Shown here piece by piece: positions 7,823-14,095 of a DNA stretch of 25,838 nt. The DNA is from CAYWGR01 sp964458015. GTDB lineage: Bacteria > Planctomycetota > Planctomycetia > Pirellulales > Thermoguttaceae. Location of the stretch: positions 1 through 25,838 of the forward strand of contig CAYWGR010000071.1 in the NCBI GenBank assembly GCA_964458015.1, in the 5' to 3' direction. The notes under the pieces were generated by a model. It searched no databases. It worked only from the letters and a program-made list of their open reading frames with translations, and was not told where the DNA came from. A program made the translations under genes and the position numbers. Positions within the stretch are counted from its first letter, which is position 1, and every line of letters begins with the position of its first letter.

Positions 7823-7842
7823 TCCCAGTCGATCGACCGGGA
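7823..7842. repeat. 20-bp near-perfect palindrome upstream of the ATPase gene
   Basis: The sequence TCCC-a-GTCGATCGAC-c-GGGA (7823-7842) is a palindrome with one mismatched pair. It lies in the 207-base gap between the PilP-like gene and the ATPase gene and just upstream of a possible promoter. It has no T-tract after it on either strand, so a protein-binding operator is as likely as an RNA hairpin. Confidence 0.4.
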
Positions 7843-7851
7843 ATCTTCACG

Positions 7852-7879
7852 TTGTTTAGGATGACTGTTCGAGTATATG
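7852..7879 (+). promoter_or_regulatory. weak candidate promoter for the ATPase gene
   Basis: TTGTTT (7852-7857) and TATATG (7874-7879) are 16 bases apart and lie about 37 bases upstream of the ATPase ATG at 7917. Both boxes are imperfect. It is proposed mainly because the 207-base gap breaks an otherwise tightly packed operon. Confidence 0.25.
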
Positions 7880-7916
7880 GGCGTGAAAAATAATTGTCTT
7901 GAGTTATGAACGTTAA

Positions 7917-9641
7917 ATGGCTATTACCGCGGAACTGAATAGTTTGCAGCCTCTGCTGGTGAAGCTCCTATTGCAAAAGGAGATTCTCACCCCGGAGCAG
8001 ATCGAGAGCCTGAATGAGGCTCGGACCAAGCTGCCTGGTCCGCTGGAAAGCATCCTCGTGGCGAACGGGTTGGTGATGGGCCAATATATCGCCGAGGTGT
8101 ATGCTGACTATTTGATGTTGCCGTTGTTCGACATGGCGCCCGAGACGTTCGATCCGCGGCTCGCGGGCCTATTGCCCGAAAAGCTTTGCCGCGAGCACTA
8201 CATGGTGCCGGTCGAAATCAACGAGGACATGCTCGATGTGGCGTTTGCCACGTATGAAGACATGTTGATGGTCGACGAATTGCAGTTGTTGACCGGCATG
8301 TCGATCCGGCCGATGATCGCGCCGTTGACGGTGGTCGAAAAATCGCTCGATACCTTGTATCGAGGAAGCCGCACGAAGTTCGTCGGCGGCTACTCGGGCG
8401 AAGACGACATGGAGGAGGACGACGAAGGCGTCGACGATTCGAACGAGGAAATCCTGGACATCGACGTGCCTCCGCCCGCAGGGCCTGACGGCCGTATCGT
8501 CCGCATGGTGAACCAGATTCTGGAGCAAGCGCTTCGATCGGGAGCGAGCGATATCCATATCGAACCCTTCGAGGATTCGTGCGCGATTCGGATCCGTGTC
8601 GACGGTTCACTTCGCGAATTGGTGCCTCCGCCGCGATCGCAATTCGTATCGATCGTGTCACGTTTCAAAATTCTCGCGAAAATGGACATTGCCGAAAAAC
8701 GCGTACCTCAGGACGGCGCCATCGCCTTGAAGACCGGCGATAAACGCATCGACTTGCGCGTCAACACGGTGCCGACCGTCTATGGCGAGAAGATGGTCAT
8801 GCGTATTTTGGACAAGGGCGCCATTCCCATCGAATTGACCGGTCTCGGCTTCGACGAACGGCAATCCAAGGACTTGGTCGAGTCGATCCAAATGCCCCAC
8901 GGCTTGATGTTGGTGACGGGCCCCACAGGTAGCGGAAAAAGTACGACACTTTACGCCTGTCTGAACAAGTTGAACGAACCTGACACGAACATATGCACGG
9001 TTGAAGACCCCGTGGAATACAAGTTCAAAGGAATCAACCAGGTGCAAGTGAAGACCCAAGTGGGGTTGACCTTCGCCAGCGCTTTGAGAGCATTTTTGCG
9101 TCAAGACCCGGACGTCATCATGGTGGGCGAAGTCCGCGACCCGGAAACGGCGGGGATTTGTCTGCGTGCCGCTTTGACGGGCCACTTCGTGCTCTCCACG
9201 ATTCACACGAACGATTCGCTAGCGGCTGTCAACCGCTTGGTCGATATGGGCATCGAACCGTTCTTGTTGGCTTCCACGTTGCGGGTGCTCGAGGCCCAGC
9301 GTTTGATTCGACGGTTATGTCCTGAGTGCAAGGAGCCGTTCGACTGCGACGCGGAGACGGCGAAATCGGTGGGAATCGAGCCGGGGGTGAAATTGTACAG
9401 GCCCAAGGGTTGCGAGTATTGCCGCGGGGCCGGCTATCGCGGTCGCGTCGGCGTATTCGAGGTCGTGCGAATCACGGCACGCATGGCTAGTTTGATTCAG
9501 ACGCGCGCCACCTTGCCGGAAATGCGCGTCGCGGCTCGCGAGGAAGGCATGAAACTATTAATTGACAGCGGCATGGATAAAGTGAAAAGCGGGTTGACGA
9601 GTTTGGAAGAAGTGTTGACGGTCGCTTCGGCCGAGGAATAA
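7917..9641 (+). CDS. GspE/PilB-family assembly ATPase
   Basis: A 574-residue cytoplasmic hexameric ATPase that powers pilin or pseudopilin polymerisation. The N1 domain (about 10-150, GspE N-terminal type) is joined by a very acidic linker (161-178, GEDDMEEDDEGVDDSNEE) to the N2 domain (about 188-300, with SDIHIEP). The RecA-like core follows, with Walker A GPTGSGKST (335-343), an Asp box around TVEDPVEY (361-368), Walker B VIMVGEVRD (400-408) and a His box through ALTGHFVLSTIHTND (419-433). The zinc-binding region has C468/C471 and C499/C502. All motifs are intact, so it should be active. The length is usual for the family. The tetracysteine zinc motif and the extension-type N-terminus favour GspE/PilB over the retraction ATPase PilT, and no PilT is in the window. 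It is followed after 6 bases by the platform gene. Confidence 0.95.
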   Translation: MAITAELNSLQPLLVKLLLQKEILTPEQIESLNEARTKLPGPLESILVANGLVMGQYIAEVYADYLMLPLFDMAPETFDPRLAGLLPEKLCREHYMVPVEINEDMLDVAFATYEDMLMVDELQLLTGMSIRPMIAPLTVVEKSLDTLYRGSRTKFVGGYSGEDDMEEDDEGVDDSNEEILDIDVPPPAGPDGRIVRMVNQILEQALRSGASDIHIEPFEDSCAIRIRVDGSLRELVPPPRSQFVSIVSRFKILAKMDIAEKRVPQDGAIALKTGDKRIDLRVNTVPTVYGEKMVMRILDKGAIPIELTGLGFDERQSKDLVESIQMPHGLMLVTGPTGSGKSTTLYACLNKLNEPDTNICTVEDPVEYKFKGINQVQVKTQVGLTFASALRAFLRQDPDVIMVGEVRDPETAGICLRAALTGHFVLSTIHTNDSLAAVNRLVDMGIEPFLLASTLRVLEAQRLIRRLCPECKEPFDCDAETAKSVGIEPGVKLYRPKGCEYCRGAGYRGRVGVFEVVRITARMASLIQTRATLPEMRVAAREEGMKLLIDSGMDKVKSGLTSLEEVLTVASAEE

Positions 9642-9647
9642 TCGAGC

Positions 9648-10742
9648 ATGGCGTTTGAAGATTGGTTCGTCGCACACGCACGCGTTTCGAGCAAGCCGCA
9701 CAAGGGCATCACCTTGGACGACAAGATGATGTTCTTCCAGCAGCTTGGCACGCTCGTGGCATCGGGCACCCCGCTCTTGCAGGCCGTGGAAATCGGCGCC
9801 GAGCAGTGTCAGAGCCTCAAGCTGCAGCGCGTTTTGGAACAGATCGCCAATCGCGTGGCCTCGGGCAGCTCCGTCCATGCCGCCGCCTCCAACTACATCG
9901 GCATTTTCGAACAGTACTGGATCGAAGTTATCCGCACGGGTGAAGTCACAGGCAAAATGGCGTTGGTGCTCGAGGAGTTGAACAAGCAGATTCATGAATC
10001 GAAAGAGACCCATCGCAAAATAATGGCTACCTTGATGTACCCCATCATTTTAGTCTGCGTCAGCATCGGTTGCATTACCGGCTTGCTGTGGGGCGTCGTG
10101 CCGGTCTTTGCGAAAATGTTCAAAGACATGGGCGCCGAATTGCCAGGCATTACCCAATTCGTCGTCGATTTATCCGATTGGATTACAAAATACGGGCTTT
10201 ATTGCGTCATCGGTATGGGGGTATGTGTATTCTTCATTCGTCGCTATGCCAAGACCGATGCCGGTCGGCGTCGGTTCCTTGGAGTTGGAATTGGGTTGCC
10301 GATGGTGGGGGAACTGATCGTCCAGGCCGCCATGTATCGATTTTCGTCGAATATCGCCCTTTTGCTGCGCAGCGGGATCCCCATGATGGAGTCGCTCGAA
10401 ACGGTCGAGGGCGTGTTCAGCACCAATCCTCCGTATCGCGACGCCATGATTCGCGTTCGCAGCCGCGTGGCCGCCGGACGAACGTTGGCCTCCTCGTTAG
10501 AAGAAACGGGAATCTTTACAACGATGATCTCCAACATGGTTCGCGTCGGCGAGGAGTCGGGCCAATTGGCGCTGGTGATGGAGCAAATGGCTCCTTATTA
10601 TAAAGAACGCATGGAAACCATGATCGGGCGCGTCACGAAATTGTTGGAACCGGCTATTATTGCCTTCATGGGCGTGACTGTCGCCGGTTTGATGCTTTCG
10701 ATTTATATGCCCATGTTCGAAATGTCCGGTAAAATGCACTAA
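9648..10742 (+). CDS. GspF/PilC-family inner-membrane platform protein
   Basis: A 364-residue polytopic membrane protein with two tandem T2SSF domains. The first holds FFQQLGTLVASGTPLLQAVE (about 29-48) and the second FSSNIALLLRSGIPMMESLE, with a Gly-Glu motif after each (IRTGEVTG and VRVGEESG). Three transmembrane segments are visible: about 125-147, about 185-205, and near the C-terminus, IIAFMGVTVAGLMLSIYMPMF. This protein is the rotor-like platform driven by the ATPase encoded just upstream. It is slightly shorter than the usual 400 residues because the N-terminal cytoplasmic tail is short. ATG 9648 is 6 bases after the ATPase stop, with GAG nearby, so translation is probably coupled. Confidence 0.93.
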   Translation: MAFEDWFVAHARVSSKPHKGITLDDKMMFFQQLGTLVASGTPLLQAVEIGAEQCQSLKLQRVLEQIANRVASGSSVHAAASNYIGIFEQYWIEVIRTGEVTGKMALVLEELNKQIHESKETHRKIMATLMYPIILVCVSIGCITGLLWGVVPVFAKMFKDMGAELPGITQFVVDLSDWITKYGLYCVIGMGVCVFFIRRYAKTDAGRRRFLGVGIGLPMVGELIVQAAMYRFSSNIALLLRSGIPMMESLETVEGVFSTNPPYRDAMIRVRSRVAAGRTLASSLEETGIFTTMISNMVRVGEESGQLALVMEQMAPYYKERMETMIGRVTKLLEPAIIAFMGVTVAGLMLSIYMPMFEMSGKMH

Positions 10743-10761
10743 GTTTGTTCGCCAAGTTCGT

Positions 10762-11262
10762 ATGTTGATGCTTATCATGATCGCCATTCGTCACAACGCC
10801 GATTCTCGCTGGCGCCGCATGCGGCCGAGTGGATTTACGTTGGTTGAGTTGACGGTGGCCATCACGGTCATGGGTGTTTTAGTCGGCATGAGCGCCGTGC
10901 ATTTCGGCCGATCGCTGGAACAGTCGCGAGCTGATTTTGCGGCCGCCAACCTTCGCTCCATTTGGGCCGCCCAACGCCTGTACTGGCTTGAAAACCGCGT
11001 TTATGCTGACTATCTGAATCAAGCCTCGCCCGAGGGGCTATACCAGCTAGGACTGATCGATTCGTCCATTATCAGCGTGACGGGCGACTACACGTATACC
11101 ATCACCTCTGCAAATAATACAGCGTTTACCGTGGAAGCCGTGCGAGCAAGCAACAGCAGCAACACAGGTTGGGCGGGTACGCTCTCGATCGACCAGACAG
11201 GCACGGTCAGCGGACAGATATCAGCCGCGGGCGGAGAAACCATTACGCCGGGATTTCAATAA
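10762..11262 (+). CDS. minor pseudopilin, GspH-position
   Basis: A prepilin-like protein of up to 166 residues. The class III signal is SGFTLVELTVAITVMGVLVG, with cleavage expected after Gly24 and Glu29 as the Glu5 equivalent. The hydrophobic helix is followed by an Ala-rich amphipathic part and a Ser/Thr-rich domain (YTYTITSANNTAFTVEAVRA...), resembling the GspG/GspH pilin fold. The true start may be ATG 10819, giving the compact leader MRPSG typical of prepilins; neither start has a clear ribosome-binding site. It is the first of four minor pilins in a row. By order (after E and F, before I, J and K) it corresponds to GspH, although in sequence it is as close to GspG. Confidence 0.8.
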   Translation: MLMLIMIAIRHNADSRWRRMRPSGFTLVELTVAITVMGVLVGMSAVHFGRSLEQSRADFAAANLRSIWAAQRLYWLENRVYADYLNQASPEGLYQLGLIDSSIISVTGDYTYTITSANNTAFTVEAVRASNSSNTGWAGTLSIDQTGTVSGQISAAGGETITPGFQ

Positions 11263-11277
11263 TTCCGGTCATTCGCC

Positions 11278-12429
11278 ATGAAAACACAATTCTCCGCAAC
11301 GCGGATTCCGAACGCCTTTCCAATCTTCTTGAATGCCGAATCCCTCGTTCGGCAAATGGTTAGATATTTTTCGCGAGTACACGACTGCTTCATGGTTTTT
11401 TTAGGCGCGATCGAACCGGTTCATACTACATCTACAGTGAAGCCTGTTCTCTTGACATGCCGCACGATTCGTCGTGCCTTCACGCTTGTGGAGATGACCG
11501 TTGCGTTTTTGATGCTCGGACTCTCGATCAGCGCGGTGTTTCCCTTGGTGATATCCTATTCCAGAACCATGGAGTCGCTGGAGCAACGTCCTCGTGATCT
11601 GTCCCTCCATCGAACATCGACTGCGGACAACTATGATTACCGCCTCGCTCACAGTGATGAATGGTATAGGGTCGGAACGCCGCCCTATACGAAAACCACA
11701 TCGCAGCCGAATGCCGGCGAATGGGTGCATAAATGGTATCTCAAGCCATTTTCCGATAGTGCGACGGGCAATACCGTCAAAGACTCGGATGGGTGGGCTC
11801 GCAAACTTGGCGCCGGCTCTACCGTTACCTACAATGAGCCTCTCATTACCTCGTCCCTACTGCTCAATGAACCGACGAAGGACGACTCGAATGATAGCAC
11901 GAAGGATGATGTCGTCGGCCCTATAGACGCTGATGACAACGAAAGCGACAGCCTTTACGTGGAGGCGGTTCCCGCTAATTGGACAAATGCAACATCCTCG
12001 GCGGCCTATGGAAATACCTACCGCAAGCAACAAGTTGCCGAGGCAACCACCGCTATGTGGACTCTTACGGTCGTCGAGGAAGGCTGGTATCAAGTACAGG
12101 CAACCGGATTCGTATCGGGCGTTTCGTCTTCGGGTGGTAACTATACCGTTGGTTACGGCACTGGTCCGACGTATGACGCCGTTTCGATACCCTCGGATAA
12201 GATGTTCGGTTTGGGAACCAGCGTCGAGTGGACGGTGCTTGCGACCAAGCATTTCCCCGCTGGAATCGTGACGGTTCAACTCAATGCCGATGCTACGAAA
12301 ACCGCCATTGCCGATTGCATTCGTTTGGTTCGCTGTTCCATGCAAATCCAGGCGTGCGACGATCCAACCGCCGCAACACCGACCATCACCGTAAAGATCC
12401 AACCCGCGAAACTTGTGACGCCTCCTTAA
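11278..12429 (+). CDS. minor pseudopilin (GspI-position) fused to a golvesin-like C-terminal domain
   Basis: A prepilin with the class III segment RRAFTLVEMTVAFLMLGLSI (65-84 from the first ATG), with Ala instead of Gly at -1. That ATG gives an improbably long leader. Better candidates are ATG 11392 or GTG 11437, the latter giving a normal basic leader of 14 residues; no start has a clear ribosome-binding site. After the helix comes a polar region of about 130 residues with an acidic stretch (EPTKDDSNDSTKDD...DADDNESD). A beta-sandwich-like module follows (about 228-352): VPANWT...YGNTYRKQQ...ATTAMWTLTVVEEGWYQVQA ... YDAVSIPSDK...GTSVEWTVLATKHFPAGIVTVQL...AIADCIRLV. This pattern closely follows the golvesin/xanthan-lyase C-terminal domain consensus as I remember it. 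Such a domain is not part of standard GspI. Placed at the pseudopilus tip, it could bind a carbohydrate or a cargo protein (inference). Confidence 0.72.
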   Translation: MKTQFSATRIPNAFPIFLNAESLVRQMVRYFSRVHDCFMVFLGAIEPVHTTSTVKPVLLTCRTIRRAFTLVEMTVAFLMLGLSISAVFPLVISYSRTMESLEQRPRDLSLHRTSTADNYDYRLAHSDEWYRVGTPPYTKTTSQPNAGEWVHKWYLKPFSDSATGNTVKDSDGWARKLGAGSTVTYNEPLITSSLLLNEPTKDDSNDSTKDDVVGPIDADDNESDSLYVEAVPANWTNATSSAAYGNTYRKQQVAEATTAMWTLTVVEEGWYQVQATGFVSGVSSSGGNYTVGYGTGPTYDAVSIPSDKMFGLGTSVEWTVLATKHFPAGIVTVQLNADATKTAIADCIRLVRCSMQIQACDDPTAATPTITVKIQPAKLVTPP

Positions 12430-12443
12430 CCTGAGCAAGATTT

Positions 12444-13061
12444 ATGACCGCATCGCGCAAAGGATTCACGCTCATCGAGGTCGCCATGGTCAGTTGGCTT
12501 ATGATCGTACTGGCCGCTGTGATCGCGTCGTTGTGGTCGAGTGTCGGCCGTTCCGCCTCGGATTTGATCGGCCGCGGCAGGCTTGTGCAGGAGCGAGATC
12601 TTGCCGTCGAAGCGATTGGCCGCGACCTGAGCGGTTGTTTGCCCGATCCCAGTTATCGCAAAGGCGAAAAGCTTTGCTACCGATGGCTCAAATGGGAATG
12701 CCCCGACGGGAATAAGCTGAAGATATATTTCGATGGCGGCGTCAGCGAAACCACGGGAAATCCAAATTCCAATATCACGATCCTATACTTTGTGCAATCC
12801 GGTTCGTTGATTCGGCGTATCGCCCAAGACAGTACGACCTCGGATTTCGTCGTTGCCAAGAATGTATCCAGTCTGGTGACGGATCCTGACGGTGCGAATG
12901 TCAATATCGTGTTATGCTTTGTCTACGGTCTCGACAAAACGACGGGGGATTTGACCTCGCGAACTCTTACGCTTACGTGCGATCTGACGGCCGTGCCACC
13001 ATCTACTTCTTCTTCCGCAACATTGCCCTGGACCATCAACCACTATACCGATCCGGAATGA
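12444..13061 (+). CDS. minor pseudopilin, GspJ/PilW-like
   Basis: A 205-residue prepilin. The leader MTASRKG is followed by FTLIEVAMVSWLMIVLAAVI, with Glu12 as Glu5 and cleavage after Gly7. The following helix (SASDLIGRGRLVQERDLAVEAIGRDLSGC) has the 'R...la...l.rDl' pattern seen in GspJ/PilW, where the early helix leads into a conserved Asp before the beta domain. The rest is a beta-rich globular part with several Cys residues (SGC, LCYRW, WECP, VLCF, LTCD) that could form disulfides in the periplasm. It lies 14 bases after the golvesin pseudopilin gene, and its stop overlaps the next ATG (ATGA at 13058-13061), so the two are translationally coupled. Confidence 0.78.
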   Translation: MTASRKGFTLIEVAMVSWLMIVLAAVIASLWSSVGRSASDLIGRGRLVQERDLAVEAIGRDLSGCLPDPSYRKGEKLCYRWLKWECPDGNKLKIYFDGGVSETTGNPNSNITILYFVQSGSLIRRIAQDSTTSDFVVAKNVSSLVTDPDGANVNIVLCFVYGLDKTTGDLTSRTLTLTCDLTAVPPSTSSSATLPWTINHYTDPE

Positions 13062-13501
13062 ATGCAATCGATGATTACAATCGACCTGGGACGACCCGCC
13101 GCGGATACGCGATCGTGGTGGTGCTCATGTTTAATGTGTTGTTCCTGTTGTTGGTAGGCGTTGCCTGGCGTCAGATGGGATCCGTGCTTCGCATTGCCAC
13201 GGCCCGAACCGAGCATCTGCAAATCGACAAAGGCATCGTGCGCGCCGAGGCCCGCGCCTTGCACATGTTGGAGACAGGTCGTCCGCCCATCGGCGCGGCC
13301 GCCGATTATAAATGTTGCACGGCCTTCAAGCTCAACAGTACAGACAGCGTGGACCAGTATTATCTTCTTACATTTACACCCATCACGGGCGTGGATGTCG
13401 AGAGTTGGGAAATCAAGGTTGAAGCGGTGGATAAAGGCGATATTCCGTCCGGTACGGAAAAAAAACTGGATAATTTCACTGATAATATAGTACCGCTCTG
13501 A
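13058..13501 (+). CDS. minor pseudopilin, GspK/PilX-like
   Basis: A 147-residue protein. RRGYAIVVVLMFNVLFLLLVGVAW (14-37) resembles the GspK/PilX N-terminus: a type III-like signal with Gly before the aromatic residue but no Glu at position 5 (Val instead), which is the known hallmark of GspK. The following helix is rich in Ala and Arg and contains IVRAEARALHML, like the GspK 'A...a..qA..a..r' segment. It is shorter than classical GspK (about 300 residues) and lacks its large alpha-helical insert, so it is nearer PilX in size. The frame extends upstream to 12914, but that would overlap the GspJ-like gene by about 150 bases. ATG 13058 in the ATGA overlap is the natural start. Confidence 0.68.
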   Translation: MNAIDDYNRPGTTRRGYAIVVVLMFNVLFLLLVGVAWRQMGSVLRIATARTEHLQIDKGIVRAEARALHMLETGRPPIGAAADYKCCTAFKLNSTDSVDQYYLLTFTPITGVDVESWEIKVEAVDKGDIPSGTEKKLDNFTDNIVPL

Positions 13502-13525
13502 TGCACAACTGAGGAATCGAACATC

Positions 13526-14074
13526 GTGAAACTTTTTTCGTTGTTTTCTACGGCAGTTTCGGAAACATCCGTCCAGCAAAATGACTGGAATCGGACGTAT
13601 CCCGACCGCCGCAAGAAACCGACCAGCCCTTGGGCTGCCTTTTGGCCGACGGGACGACGCATGGTGAATCGCCGCGCTGAAGAACACAGTCGTCCCTACT
13701 TCGTCGACCGTTTCTCCACGATTACGTTCATTTTCATCCTGTTGTTGCTCTTGGCTTCCATCGCCGACGCTTACCTGACCATCCACCTGATGAATGCCGG
13801 GGCGCAGGAAATCAACCCCTTGATGGATAGTTTGCTGAGCCGAAGCGTTCATCATTTTATGCTCGGCAAATACCTGCTGACGGTCGCGGGATTGCCGCTG
13901 CTACTAATCTTCCAGAATCATTACCTTTTCGGCACACGACTGCGCGTGCGTCATCTGATCCCGGTAGCCGTAGCGCTTTATTGTATTCTGATCGGCTATC
14001 AGCTTACGTTAGTGCAAAAATACACCGAGCCACCGACCACGTTCACGGTCGTCGCCCGCCCGACGACGTTGTAG
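13526..14074 (+). CDS. DUF5658 multi-pass membrane protein
   Basis: A 182-residue protein with a polar N-terminal part of about 60 residues and three predicted transmembrane helices (about 65-88, 112-130, 143-163). The signature segment in and after helix 1, IADAYLTIHL...AQEINPLM, followed by HFMLGKYLLTVAGL in helix 2, fits the DUF5658 family. Asp81 and the EINPLM motif are its most conserved features. The GTG start at 13526 has a GAGGAA ribosome-binding site 8 bases upstream. It is 24 bases after the GspK-like gene, so it is probably co-transcribed with the pseudopilus genes. DUF5658 has no known function. A link to the secretion machine is only positional. It is convergent with the MBL gene, with 21 bases between their ends. 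Confidence 0.7.
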   Translation: MKLFSLFSTAVSETSVQQNDWNRTYPDRRKKPTSPWAAFWPTGRRMVNRRAEEHSRPYFVDRFSTITFIFILLLLLASIADAYLTIHLMNAGAQEINPLMDSLLSRSVHHFMLGKYLLTVAGLPLLLIFQNHYLFGTRLRVRHLIPVAVALYCILIGYQLTLVQKYTEPPTTFTVVARPTTL

Positions 14075-14095
14075 TTTGAAGGAAGAATGAGGATT

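Noticed and set aside
8169..8689. Several His/Arg-rich minus-strand frames opposite the ATPase gene
   Set aside because: They are shadows created by the codon pattern of the acidic linker and N2 domain of the ATPase.
12914..13057. Upstream extension of the GspK-like gene
   Set aside because: It would overlap the GspJ-like gene by about 150 bases; the ATGA overlap start at 13058 puts the pilin signal near the N-terminus.
13043..13855. Minus-strand open frame of 270 codons
   Set aside because: It is antisense to the GspK-like and DUF5658 genes, His- and Gly-rich without a domain, and explained as a shadow of real genes.
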